This document shows, piece after piece, positions 17,639 to 25,478 of a DNA stretch of 64,000 bases. The notes below the pieces were generated by a model. It did no database searches. It was not told the origin of the DNA and worked only from the letters and a program-made list of their open reading frames with translations. A program made the position numbers and the translations under genes. This DNA is from JAAELZ01 sp965237995. GTDB taxonomy: Bacteria > Pseudomonadota > Gammaproteobacteria > Arenicellales > Poriferihabitantaceae. The stretch covers positions 248,001-312,000 of the forward strand of contig CBDEGO010000004.1 in NCBI GenBank assembly GCA_965237995.1. The letters are read 5' to 3'. Within the stretch, counting starts at the first letter, position 1; the number at the start of each line of letters is the position of its first letter.

Positions 17639-17678
17639 GCAAGCTGCGAGGAATCAAACCCCAAGAGAATTAAAGCAA
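17639..17678 (+). repeat. Left copy of imperfect direct repeat flanking the element
   Basis: The sequence starts GCAAGCTGCGAGG and ends TTAAAGC; it matches 38547-38586 in the same orientation at about 33 of 40 positions, including the blocks AAACCC and AAGAGA. The two copies bracket about 20.9 kb that contains all the conjugation genes. This could be a decayed attachment site or two members of a dispersed hairpin repeat family. Confidence 0.5.
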
Positions 17679-17881
17679 AACACCCATCTAAGATGTTCAA
17701 GCAGATCGAGAAATATTATAATTACGCCAATAACATTAGAGAAGGCTTAGATGTTCCGGCTCTCGCCAATCAAATGCAAATCCTGCGGCATTAGAAACCA
17801 TTGCGACCGCAGAAGGTAAACACCATTATTTTTACACTACCGCATGGCAATAGACCATTGGATATAAAATCTAATCCTGTA

Positions 17882-17916
17882 AATAAAAAGCCGCCCAGGG
17901 CCAGGCCGAGGGCGGC
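17882..17916 (-). terminator. Rho-independent terminator-like hairpin (minus strand)
   Basis: GCCGCCC at 17890-17896 pairs with GGGCGGC at 17910-17916, loop 13 bases. Read on the minus strand the stem is followed by TTTTTATTT, so it would stop leftward transcription coming from the IS element or the island. Confidence 0.65.
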
Positions 17917-17990
17917 GAATGCTGGGTACTACCCAACCGAGGAGAAACTATTTATGTTTAATCTCCTTTGATTTTGAAAAAGTAAGTCTT

Positions 17991-18965
17991 ACCTGTGGTG
18001 CATATTAATTGATGGCAATTTTAATATTGTTCATGAGGTCTGCCATCAATCTGATTTAACCACTGCACCACTGTTAAAGCAGTAACCTTAGATAACACCC
18101 TAGTTGCCAATCTCTGAAATGATTTGGCATAGTTCCGCCGTATCATTAATTGATCACATAACTGAGAGAACAAAGTTTCAATACGCTTTCTAGCTTTTCT
18201 CAATATCGAACTAAAGGGTTTAAAGTTAGTTTGATTTCGACGCATCGGCGTTTCCAATTTGATCTGGTTCTGAGTAAACAAATCAAATTGATATTGCTGA
18301 CTGAGGTATCCCTCGTCACCAATTAAAATACAATCGCTAAAATGTTCTTTTACATCCTCAAGATAGTGAATGTCGTGCGTTGAAGCCTTTGATAAATCAA
18401 TAGATTTAATCACCCCTTGAGCCGTACACACAGCATGAACCTTATAACCAAAATAGTGGGTATCTTGAGCTGCACAGTAGCCGTAATCAGAGCTAGTATC
18501 TAGGTTTTCTTTACAGACTGAACTACGACGTGCACGTGCAAACTTGCATAGCTCAAGCGGCATACTGTTAATCAAATGATAGTCATCATGTGCCACTATT
18601 TTATGCGCAATAGCTGCACGTATTTGTTCAAGCTTAGAGCCAACCTCCTACGTCTGCGATTGTAAACAGAGCGCTCGATTAGACCTTGCAGTTGACTAGG
18701 CAGCAGCTTGAACAAATATCTCTCTGAGTCAATTCCTAGCATTTCAGCTGCAAGGCTAAGTGCAATGAGTTGTTTATCCGTCATTTTCGGTATACGTCTA
18801 TGAATGAGGTAATTATCCTTAGAGTCGATCTGGTGCAATGATGACAATATTCTGGTATAACTATTATATAAGTTGCTCATATCATTACCTTTTTTAGTCA
18901 AAACGCAATGATACCCCTTCAGTGGAAATGAGCAACTTTTCCTTAATTTAATATGCACCACGGGT
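17991..18965 (-). mobile_element. IS982-family insertion sequence
   Basis: About 975 bp bounded by terminal inverted repeats: ACCTGTGGTGCATATTAA at 17991-18008 and its near-exact complement at 18948-18965 (17 of 18 positions). It contains an IS982-type DDE transposase split by a frameshift. GTCTT precedes the left end, and GTCTT also occurs three bases beyond the right end; that may be a blurred target duplication but is not a clean one. The IS sits between the terminator-like hairpin and a broken gene at the left side of the conjugative element. Confidence 0.85.
18021..18880 (-). pseudogene. IS982-family transposase, frameshifted
   Basis: Two adjoining frames encode one protein. The N-terminal part from the ATG at 18880 (MSNLYNSYTRILSSLHQID, preceded by GGTAATGAT) runs to a stop at 18596. 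The C-terminal frame continues as KLEQIRAAIAHKIVAHDDYHLINSMPLEL and carries the DDE catalytic core (DSYGYCAAQDTHYFGYKVH-like region, ILIGDEGYLSQQ, KARKRIETLFSQL). The shift falls near 18645, in the Arg-rich RRRRR region. IS982 transposases are normally one frame of about 290 residues, so this copy is probably inactive. Confidence 0.8.
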
Positions 18966-19342
18966 TTTGTCTTTTTAATAACCGGCCATAGGAATCAATA
19001 GATAAACTCCGAGAGGTTGAAACAATAAATTCAATCAAATCATTATCGGTATCTTCTATCACCACACCGTTAGGCCGAAAATAGCCATGATGCGAAGCCA
19101 AGTACCGCCACTAATTCCATCGCAAAGGCAAAGAAGGTCGTATTTAAAGGTATGTCATCGTCAAGAGCTAGACTGTATACAAATAGGCCATTAACTGACT
19201 TAAGGTAAACCTCTATCCGCTCAGATTCGTTGGTAACGTGACTTAAGTTCGATTGATCTAAGCCACCATCACCAGCAACGAAATTGGGAACATCCCATAT
19301 AACCTCAACGTGACCTACGACCGTGGCTATTAAACTCACCAA
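18966..19342 (-). pseudogene. Decayed gene for a secreted-type protein next to the IS
   Basis: A minus-strand frame from 19342 (VSLIATVVGHVEVIWDVPNF, preceded by hydrophobic codons like a signal peptide) runs to a stop at 19070. Just before that stop the adjacent frame takes over sensibly as HHGYFRPNGVVIEDTDNDLI and continues toward the IS right end. A frameshift followed by truncation at the IS boundary is the simplest reading. I do not recognise the family, and the 5' end lacks a good ATG. Confidence 0.4.
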
Positions 19343-19462
19343 AACAAATAACGAATAAAAACAGAGTCCTTAAATGGAGAGTTTTGCGCGCGATCAAAGC
19401 CTTTGGTCAAGACCTTGGGCTTGATACACGCGAGCGCGATAAAGCAGCCACTCTTACCGAAA

Positions 19463-20110
19463 TTAATTTATCCGATCACCACCATTATTGATGGTATAAG
19501 CCCTATCACCAATCACTATTGTAGAACCTGGGGGATAGTAAGAACCCGGATGATTAAAACGATAGTGCCGTCGCCCTCCATTACGCACTCCTCCGTTTGA
19601 AGCTACTTCAATTAAATTACCATCTGGACCAAATATAGCGGCGGCCTGTAATGAAGCCGATGGAGTAATTACAACAAGGTTTCCGTTCAATTCTGACACC
19701 GGCTTCCAAATAATGCCAGCATCTTGAAATGCTTGTTGATCTAAAATTTCGTCTACTTCAGGATTCACAGCGTCAGGTACAGTATTATCAATATCTGAAA
19801 TTAAATCGAGATCAATAACTACAGACTCTTCATCAACAGTAGGACACAACGAAAGAAACCGTTGACGTGCTCTTTTGGTGGCTCCCCATTTTGTTCCGAA
19901 CAGGCCACGAATGCGAATAGAGAAATATTTAGCTAACGCTTCGGCACATTCTGGCAATCCTCGCGCCGTAGCAAGCGCGCTCAAACAAAGCATAGCTTCG
20001 CAAGCTAAACCGGGCGTCCCGCCTAAATTTTCATCACTATAAGGGTCAAAGGCTTTGGCGCTTGATAAAAGCACAAACACCGACAATAAAACCACCAAGT
20101 ATTTTTTCAT
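19463..20110 (-). CDS. TrbM-like conjugal transfer protein
   Basis: A 215-residue exported protein: signal peptide MKKYLVVLLSVFVLLSSAKA, then the TrbM/KikA pattern CEAMLCLSALATARGLPECAEALAKYFSI ... RARQRFLSLCP with four conserved cysteines. The C-terminal half is unrelated to short TrbM proteins and ends in a Gly/Asn-rich YYPPGSTIVIGDRAYTINNGG tail. TrbM is an accessory of IncP-type mating apparatus in the periplasm. It is transcribed away from the small membrane genes at 20245, and the shared 17-bp palindrome lies just upstream of its start. Confidence 0.75.
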   Translation of the reverse strand: MKKYLVVLLSVFVLLSSAKAFDPYSDENLGGTPGLACEAMLCLSALATARGLPECAEALAKYFSIRIRGLFGTKWGATKRARQRFLSLCPTVDEESVVIDLDLISDIDNTVPDAVNPEVDEILDQQAFQDAGIIWKPVSELNGNLVVITPSASLQAAAIFGPDGNLIEVASNGGVRNGGRRHYRFNHPGSYYPPGSTIVIGDRAYTINNGGDRIN

Positions 20111-20125
20111 ATCATTACGCTTATG

Positions 20126-20152
20126 TTATAGATATATATAATATATCTATAA
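20126..20152. promoter_or_regulatory. Element operator copy 1 (AT-rich palindrome)
   Basis: TTATAGATATAT and ATATATCTATAA are perfect 12-bp arms around an ATA spacer. The core GATATATATAATATATC (20131-20147) is repeated exactly at 30234-30250 and at 15 of 17 positions at 37389-37405. It sits between the divergent TrbM-like gene and the small membrane genes. Confidence 0.7.
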
Positions 20153-20244
20153 AGTTGGCAGCGTGCAAGAAAACGGAACCAAATTAATGTATAATAGAAA
20201 TGTCTGGAGAAACCAGATAATTTAAATTTTAAATAGGAGATACT

Positions 20245-20493
20245 ATGAAAAATCGTATTAAACTAGCTAAAACCCGCATCAGCGAATGGCTAACAAATGG
20301 TAACAAAAACGGTTATCTTAAAAAGTTATTCGACGCCATCCACAAAATAGGCATCGGACTTTTTATAGGTTCCTTAATAGCCATCTATAACGATAAAGCA
20401 AACAATCCATGGACATTAGTGTTTATGATTGCTTTAACGGTATTAGGTGTTATATTAATTGTTATCGGTTCAAAACCATTTAAAGAGGACTAA
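20245..20493 (+). CDS. Small two-helix membrane protein
   Basis: An 82-residue basic protein with a long N-terminal amphipathic or basic segment (MKNRIKLAKTRISEWLTN) and two hydrophobic helices (IGIGLFIGSLIAIY and LVFMIALTVLGVILIVIGS). AGGAGA six bases before the ATG is a strong ribosome binding site. It is the first of two small genes diverging from the TrbM-like gene, followed by a terminator. No family is recognised; small membrane proteins at this position in conjugative elements may act in entry exclusion, which is speculative. Confidence 0.65.
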   Translation: MKNRIKLAKTRISEWLTNGNKNGYLKKLFDAIHKIGIGLFIGSLIAIYNDKANNPWTLVFMIALTVLGVILIVIGSKPFKED

Positions 20494-20494
20494 A

Positions 20495-20566
20495 ATGATA
20501 GAAGTATTTATCGCTTTATTTATCGGACTAGCGCTTTTTTATGGCGTTTATAAGCTAGTCAACTAA
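20495..20566 (+). CDS. Possible 23-residue membrane peptide
   Basis: The ATG at 20495 starts almost at the stop of the previous gene (spacing one base) and encodes a single hydrophobic helix ending in a short basic tail (YGVYKLVN). Coupling to the upstream gene and the terminator at 20619 support expression, but the length is too short to be sure. Confidence 0.4.
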   Translation: MIEVFIALFIGLALFYGVYKLVN

Positions 20567-20618
20567 ATGTTGATCTAACTCTAGCTTAACGATCAGTAAG
20601 CCACGAGCTTACAAACCC

Positions 20619-20647
20619 AAAGCGACTCTTTATGAGTCGCTTTTTTT
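20619..20647. terminator. Bidirectional rho-independent terminator
   Basis: GCGACTC (20622-20628) pairs with GAGTCGC (20634-20640), flanked by AAA on the left and a run of seven T on the right. It closes the small plus-strand operon, and in the other orientation can end the T4SS operon, whose last gene stops at 20650. Confidence 0.85.
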
Positions 20648-20649
20648 AG

Positions 20650-20790
20650 TTAATCCTTAAGGAAAAGAAAGGCTGCAATACTAGAGCTAGTAAGACCCTT
20701 CGAGTCCTTTTTCTTTGAACGGCCAAAAAAGAGCCAGTAAATAAGAAGGCCAAATACTAATATTTGAATGTAAGATAAATTACCTATCAT
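20650..20790 (-). CDS. Small single-helix membrane protein at the end of the T4SS operon
   Basis: 46 residues from the ATG at 20790 (MIGNLSYIQILVFGLLIYWLF), eight bases after the TrbJ/VirB5-like stop. One hydrophobic helix is followed by a basic segment (FGRSKKKDSKG). The frame is open further upstream, but that part lies inside the preceding gene. Function unknown; the position suggests a small mating-pair or entry-exclusion component. Confidence 0.55.
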   Translation of the reverse strand: MIGNLSYIQILVFGLLIYWLFFGRSKKKDSKGLTSSSIAAFLFLKD

Positions 20791-20797
20791 GGTTAAG

Positions 20798-21610
20798 TTA
20801 CTCAATAAAGGTGTGGGTTTCGGAGTAATCAACATCATCGAATCCACTCTCTGTTTTGAGTGCGTAAACCCCTTCATAAAATTTTTCCCTGTCAGTTAGT
20901 TCGTCCATGTTAGACATCATATCGCTTTCTCCTTGTTTAGCTAAAAGGCGAGCCATCAAAGCTAACATTTCTTGATTTTGGTTCGCTAAGAGTAAATTTG
21001 TTTCTCCAATAAATTGAGTGCTTGCAACTTGGGATTTTTCACCCAAACCACTAAGCTGCCCCTTAGCAGTTTCGATTTGCCCTTGAATAATAGCGCGTCT
21101 CGCATCAGCTTGTGAGGCCGCATAGATACCCTGCTTAAAAAGCGCATCACGGTTGCGGAGCTCAACAAAATAATCAGTGATTCTATCGCTACTCTCTGCC
21201 GCATCTACACCCGCATCAGCAAGCAAGCCCTCTATTTGTCCATCATCAAGAGCGATACCACCCAATGTAGTTTCCAAAATATCATTAACATCATCTAAAA
21301 AAGAAGGAGAGTCAGGATCAACATTAGATATAACGTCGATCATGGTTTCTGTGCCCCATTCTTCTTCCAATTTTTCTAAAACGAGTTCCAAGCCATTTTC
21401 ACCAATCAAATCTGCAATACCGCGTATTTGCTCCTCTAAAATGCCCAACTCTTCAGCGAAGAGTTCTACGGTTTCCAAAGTGTGAAGCGCTGTAGCAGTT
21501 GTTTGTACAATATTAGTTATGTCAATTACGGGAATACCGCCCGCTTTAGAGGGCGCAACCGTACCGAGCATTAACATAGAAAGAACTAAAACTTTAATTT
21601 TATGTTTCAT
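20798..21610 (-). CDS. VirB5/TrbJ-like T4SS minor pilin component
   Basis: About 270 residues from the ATG at 21610. A signal peptide (MKHKIKVLVLSMLMLGTVAPSKA) leads into GGIPVIDITNIVQTTATALHTLE, the pattern that opens TrbJ/VirB5 proteins (GIPV.D..N), followed by a long helical coiled region (ELGILEEQIRGIADLIG, ILEDQIEG-like repeats) and QADARRAIIQGQIETAKGQ. VirB5 caps the pilus tip and helps mating-pair contact. The central acidic part (DPDSPSFLDDVNDILE) is less conserved. It follows the small lipoprotein gene. Confidence 0.75.
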   Translation of the reverse strand: MKHKIKVLVLSMLMLGTVAPSKAGGIPVIDITNIVQTTATALHTLETVELFAEELGILEEQIRGIADLIGENGLELVLEKLEEEWGTETMIDVISNVDPDSPSFLDDVNDILETTLGGIALDDGQIEGLLADAGVDAAESSDRITDYFVELRNRDALFKQGIYAASQADARRAIIQGQIETAKGQLSGLGEKSQVASTQFIGETNLLLANQNQEMLALMARLLAKQGESDMMSNMDELTDREKFYEGVYALKTESGFDDVDYSETHTFIE

Positions 21611-21618
21611 AACTAACC

Positions 21619-21945
21619 TCACGCACATTTTTGACCAGTATTAGCATAGCTTACCCTATTGAGTGACCAAGCACCGTCGTTTTTGTTGAAAAACAAAAAT
21701 ACACCAGTTGGATTTCTACCCTCATAAACGCCGCATATCCAAGCGCATACGGCTGACGCATCGGACATAGAAGTGTTATCTGGATCATCACACATCACGC
21801 CAGACGGACTAATTGTGAACGATACTGGTTTACTATTAATCGAACCATCGTTATTTGCACTTGTGCCGCCACCGCTCGAAGAACCGCCACCGCCACAAGA
21901 AGCCAAAAGCAAAGAAACAGACACCAGAATAAAGTAGTATTTCAT
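21619..21945 (-). CDS. Small T4SS-associated lipoprotein
   Basis: 108 residues with a clear lipoprotein signal: MKYYFILVSVSLLLASC, lipobox LLAS-C17, then a Gly/Ser-rich linker (GGGGSSSGGG). The mature domain has four further cysteines (MCDD, VCAWICG, QKCA). It lies between virB6- and virB5-like genes, where VirB7-type or exclusion lipoproteins occur, but it has no recognisable VirB7 motif. Function unassigned. Confidence 0.65.
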   Translation of the reverse strand: MKYYFILVSVSLLLASCGGGGSSSGGGTSANNDGSINSKPVSFTISPSGVMCDDPDNTSMSDASAVCAWICGVYEGRNPTGVFLFFNKNDGAWSLNRVSYANTGQKCA

Positions 21946-21984
21946 TAAACAATCCTCTTAATTTATATTATAACAAGAACCCTA

Positions 21985-22992
21985 TCACCTAAATATCATT
22001 CTCGTAGCTAAAGCCGCGTTTCTACCGCCTCCGGTAGGTATTCCCGCGCCCGCAAGCATAGAACCCCAAGTAAAAGACTGCAAGAGCGCTACAAATCCAA
22101 TAAACGGTATTAAACAAGCCTTAAGAACATCTTGCGTGTCGTCAGCATGAATCACCAAAACAGTCGAATCGTCCCAGAATCCATCATCAATTAGCGATGA
22201 GTCTAGACCGATTAACTCTAAAACACCTAGTGACGTTAAAGCCAATATTAGAGCAACAAACATCATAGTAAAAAGAAAGGCTAGAAACGCTTTTAGCCAT
22301 ACAAAGAACATCTGTAGACCAAAGGGCAGCATAATTAATGGTACAAATATTAATCCCACCGCCACCATAACCCCCGCCCCAAACTGAGCGGTTAATGTCA
22401 CAACATAAGCAACAGCAGCCATTATTAAAAATATTATCTGTGCAATTAAAACGGCAAAGGCTGCGCCTACCTTACCAAGCCAGCCTACATCCACATCAAA
22501 GGTTAATTTCTGTGACAACCCCGCCATAAAACCAGCAGCATCCCACAATGTTTTTCCAATACCGGACGCGCCAATAGCTTCAAAATACAGCAACGAGGCT
22601 AACGCACTAAACCCTTCCAAAAAAGACCCTGTTATATAAGCGAATGCTGGGACCCCCTCAATGTCTAGATATATAAAAGAGCCAGTTAAAAATATAAAAA
22701 ACAGCGCCACAACAAGATCAATTAAATCCTTTTTTAGCCAAATCCAATTAATAATGCTCCAAACTAGAAGGATAAACGCTACTACTCGCCACGTTATGCT
22801 AGCCATGCCAAACATTACTCCTGAGTCGTCACTAAGATTAATGGCAATGGCCCTTACAGCCCCTATCATTGCATCCAAAGACCTCTTAGTAGTTTCAGCA
22901 TCCACATTTACATTAATTGTTTCGGCTTCAGCAGTTCCTAAAAGTGAAATTAGAAACATAGAAATAACAAATTTCATTAGGTTATTGACCAT
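21985..22992 (-). CDS. VirB6/TrbL-like polytopic T4SS inner-membrane protein
   Basis: About 335 residues from the ATG at 22992, which overlaps the VirB1-like stop; Met at 22977 is an alternative. After a signal-like helix (MKFVISMFLISLLGTAEA) there are at least six strongly hydrophobic segments, e.g. AFILLVWSIINWIWL, LVVALFFIFLTGSFIYL, AFAVLIAQIIFLIMAAVAYVVTL and FFVWLKAFLAFLFTMMFVAL. The pattern FGAGVMVAVGLIFVPLIMLPF...WLKAFLAF matches the TrbL/VirB6 core, the channel component that contacts transferred DNA. Confidence 0.8.
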   Translation of the reverse strand: MVNNLMKFVISMFLISLLGTAEAETINVNVDAETTKRSLDAMIGAVRAIAINLSDDSGVMFGMASITWRVVAFILLVWSIINWIWLKKDLIDLVVALFFIFLTGSFIYLDIEGVPAFAYITGSFLEGFSALASLLYFEAIGASGIGKTLWDAAGFMAGLSQKLTFDVDVGWLGKVGAAFAVLIAQIIFLIMAAVAYVVTLTAQFGAGVMVAVGLIFVPLIMLPFGLQMFFVWLKAFLAFLFTMMFVALILALTSLGVLELIGLDSSLIDDGFWDDSTVLVIHADDTQDVLKACLIPFIGFVALLQSFTWGSMLAGAGIPTGGGRNAALATRMIFR

Positions 22993-23581
22993 AATAAACC
23001 GCCAACACTTTAGAAACGTAGTTTTGTGTTTCCTTGTAAGGTGGAATACCACCATATTTATCAACCGCCCTTTCTCCCGCGTTGTAAGCCGCTAAAACTA
23101 ATTCCAGGTCACCGTAGCGTTCCTGAAGCTCCTTTAGCAGAGCGATACCGCCCTTTATGTTTTGTTCTGGATCAAAAGGATCTTTTACACCATACCTTAA
23201 AGCTGTGATTGGCATTAGCTGCATCAAACCCATGGCTCCCTTATTGCTAACAGCGGTTTCAACAAAATTGGATTCAATTTGTATAACAGAGGCTACGAGC
23301 TTGTGATCCATACCGCTCTCTGTGGAGTGTTCAACAATAAGGTTGTTATATTTGTCAGCCCTATCACCATTGAGCTTATACAGAACGTCTACTCGCTCGT
23401 AGTCGAAACAATAACGCGCCTGCCTTCCTAAAAATGACCCCACACCCTCCATCGGCACCGGGAACTCCATTACCTGCGCCCCATTCAGATAAACATAATC
23501 AAAGCAAACATCAGACTTGCTATGACTGGCCGTAGAAACCATTAATAACGCTATCAGTATAATTACTTTTCTAATATCCAT
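22982..23581 (-). CDS. VirB1-like lytic transglycosylase
   Basis: 199 residues from the ATG at 23581 (MDIRKVIILIALLMVSTASHS signal peptide). The SLT domain begins with the catalytic glutamate in VASVIQIESNFVETAVSNKGAMGLMQLMPITA and continues YGVKDPFDPEQNIKGGIALLKEL and VLAAYNAGERAVDKYGGIPPYKETQNYV, a textbook family 1 lytic transglycosylase. It opens peptidoglycan locally for T4SS assembly. An N-terminal ~60 residues precede the SLT domain. Confidence 0.92.
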   Translation of the reverse strand: MDIRKVIILIALLMVSTASHSKSDVCFDYVYLNGAQVMEFPVPMEGVGSFLGRQARYCFDYERVDVLYKLNGDRADKYNNLIVEHSTESGMDHKLVASVIQIESNFVETAVSNKGAMGLMQLMPITALRYGVKDPFDPEQNIKGGIALLKELQERYGDLELVLAAYNAGERAVDKYGGIPPYKETQNYVSKVLAVYYGQ

Positions 23582-24042
23582 ATCTTTAAGCAACGTAAGC
23601 AAATGTCGGTTGTTGATTCAACCCTAAAAAGTCGCACCTCACCAGCTACTTCTTTCTTAAACAAATCGGCAAAGTAAAGCTCGTCTTTTTTGCGGTTATT
23701 AAAAAAACTCTTAAATGAACCAGCATAGACAGCTACGGGCATATCGTTTAGAAGCAACTCATCAATGGCCGCAACCTGTTCTTTAGTTAGGTAAACCGGT
23801 CCCTTCGGTTGTAGATTGAGAGTTAGGTTAGCGCTCCTGGCCGGAAAAGGAATAAGAGGAATTGAAAACTCATCATCGTAACGAACCGGCGTTACCGTTT
23901 CTTTATCGTAGACTAGACTGGAATAAATGATGCGAGGGTTATCCGCTGGCTGTCTATATGGGCTAGTGGTGGTACAACCAACCACAAATGTCACTAGAAA
24001 AACAGCAATTAATAATCGTGCAAAGTGTCGAACGTATCTCAT
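23563..24042 (-). CDS. T4SS lipoprotein (VirB7/TrbH position)
   Basis: About 159 residues from the ATG at 24042, overlapping the VirB10 stop by 4 bases. The signal peptide ends in a lipobox (VTFVVGC), followed by TTTSPYRQPADNPRI. The mature part contains LTKEQVAAIDELLLNDMPVAVYAGSFKSFF. The position, next to virB10 and virB1, is that of outer-membrane-complex lipoproteins (VirB7, TrbH), but sequence similarity to either is not evident. The gene overlaps the VirB1-like start by 19 bases. Confidence 0.65.
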   Translation of the reverse strand: MRYVRHFARLLIAVFLVTFVVGCTTTSPYRQPADNPRIIYSSLVYDKETVTPVRYDDEFSIPLIPFPARSANLTLNLQPKGPVYLTKEQVAAIDELLLNDMPVAVYAGSFKSFFNNRKKDELYFADLFKKEVAGEVRLFRVESTTDICLRCLKIWILEK

Positions 24043-25478
24043 TTTTGACCTGTATATTGTGAATAAACATTTTCCCAAGGATTGGCATAAACATCTTCTA
24101 CCAACATTATTTTTAACTGAGTTCCCGGTAAAATAGTAGCGGTGGGGATAAGTGAAATATACCCCTCTAGAAACGGGCCAAGGGCGCTCGTTAAGCCCTT
24201 AGATATGGTTTCCGCTATTACTTCTGCTACTTCTTCGTCTGAATTGTCCCTGCTATCCTGATCGCTACTATCAGAACTCACAGCAATAGTTAGTTGTGTC
24301 GATACAGTGGTATCGCCGCCCGAGTCTTCGTTGTCCTCGTCATGATCTTCTGTGTCGTCAGACTCGGCAACATTGGTATTAGGTAAACTGGTTTCTGTTG
24401 TTTGGGTTGGGTTGTCAGTCGAGACTTCTTCATTAGAACTAGAAGAACCAGACAAGGAAAATTGGCTGTCTGCTATTTTCAAACCAAGCCCGGTAGAAAA
24501 ACCGACCAAACCAGCATAGGCAACCGTACCAAGTAGCTTAGGTATGAAGTGAAAATTCGTTGGCCCATCTATAGCACCAACACCGAACGTATCCATCATA
24601 TTAGTGGTTGATTTAGATAGATCGATCCTTAGCCCATCGGGGCGAATTATCTCCTTTACAGGCATCGCTAACCTAAAACTAATCGCTTGGTTTGGGTTTC
24701 TAATAACAATGCTTTCGCCAAGTATCTTAGACCCGATTGGAATAATTACATTATCCTTTTCCCGGTCGAATACATCGTTCGCGATACGAGCTATGTATCT
24801 GCCCGGGTAATCGGAGATTATTTCCTGCTGTAGCACTGCCGATATAACTGTGCCAGCAGGTACAACCAAGGTACCTTCTGGCGCTTCAACATATCTTGTA
24901 GCGTTAGAACCTTCGTACCCTTTCGGAAAACTAGGTATATTTTCGGCCACAGAGCCTAAATCAGAGCCGCTGTCACCCGAAAACAAACCTCCAGAGTAAG
25001 TTGCACTGTTGCTAAGCTGTGATGCTGACGCAACATCGAAACCTATCCCTGCGGTACGCGCTTTAAACACACGCTCTAACTCCTCCAATTGCTGTTTTTT
25101 TTCTAACTCTTTAAAGGGGTCCTTAACAGCCTTTGCAAGCTGTGCAGCCACCCGCTTAGGCTGTTTTTTAATAGACGCTGCTACCTGTTTTTTGGTTTCT
25201 AGTAATTCTGCTTTGGCGTTCTTGCGGCGCAATTCTTCGTCTGCCTTGACACGTCTGCCTAATTCCTTATCAAACTCATCCTGAGAGACCGAAACAGTAT
25301 TGCGTACCTGTTTTTCTTCTACTGTTTGAGTATTATTTTCCTTACGACTAGCAGAGTAAAATATAAGCCCGGCTATTGCTAACGTTAGTATAAATACGGC
25401 CCCCAACGCTACCGACTGCGGGAACCCCGCCCTAGTTGATACACTGGCAGGTATTTCAGCTTCATGTGTATCAACCAT
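24039..25478 (-). CDS. VirB10/TrbI-like T4SS core protein
   Basis: A 479-residue protein with the VirB10 layout: short cytoplasmic N terminus, one transmembrane helix (SVALGAVFILTLAIAGLIFYSA), a Lys/Glu-rich coiled linker, then the TrbI/VirB10 barrel starting at VEAPEGTLVVPAGTVISAVLQQEIISDYPGRYIA with GSKILGESIV, FRLAMPVKEII and the C-terminal ILPGTQLKIMLVEDVY. An unusual Ser/Glu/Asp-rich insert (about residues 350-410, SDDTEDHDEDNEDSGGD) interrupts the barrel near its antenna. The stop overlaps the next gene, and the start abuts virB9. Confidence 0.92.
   Translation of the reverse strand: MVDTHEAEIPASVSTRAGFPQSVALGAVFILTLAIAGLIFYSASRKENNTQTVEEKQVRNTVSVSQDEFDKELGRRVKADEELRRKNAKAELLETKKQVAASIKKQPKRVAAQLAKAVKDPFKELEKKQQLEELERVFKARTAGIGFDVASASQLSNSATYSGGLFSGDSGSDLGSVAENIPSFPKGYEGSNATRYVEAPEGTLVVPAGTVISAVLQQEIISDYPGRYIARIANDVFDREKDNVIIPIGSKILGESIVIRNPNQAISFRLAMPVKEIIRPDGLRIDLSKSTTNMMDTFGVGAIDGPTNFHFIPKLLGTVAYAGLVGFSTGLGLKIADSQFSLSGSSSSNEEVSTDNPTQTTETSLPNTNVAESDDTEDHDEDNEDSGGDTTVSTQLTIAVSSDSSDQDSRDNSDEEVAEVIAETISKGLTSALGPFLEGYISLIPTATILPGTQLKIMLVEDVYANPWENVYSQYTGQK

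Larger units (their letters stand above)
17445..17990. other. Intergenic stretch carrying the left flank of the conjugative element
   Basis: No convincing gene is seen in these 546 bases. The stretch holds a repeat at 17639-17678 (about 40 bases, roughly 80% identical to 38547-38586), then a G+C-rich terminator-like hairpin at 17882-17916 and a small TGGGTA-C-TACCCA hairpin at 17923-17935. The left inverted repeat of the IS982-family element begins at 17991. Confidence 0.6.

Noticed and set aside
17750..17818. Short Cys-rich peptide (MFRLSPIKCKSCGIRNHC)
   Set aside because: Only 22 codons, no ribosome binding site or neighbouring gene to support it; likely chance.
18590..18660. Programmed frameshifting in the IS982-family transposase
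   Set aside because: IS982 transposases are normally a single frame and no classic slippery heptamer with downstream structure is evident at the junction; a disabling indel is simpler.
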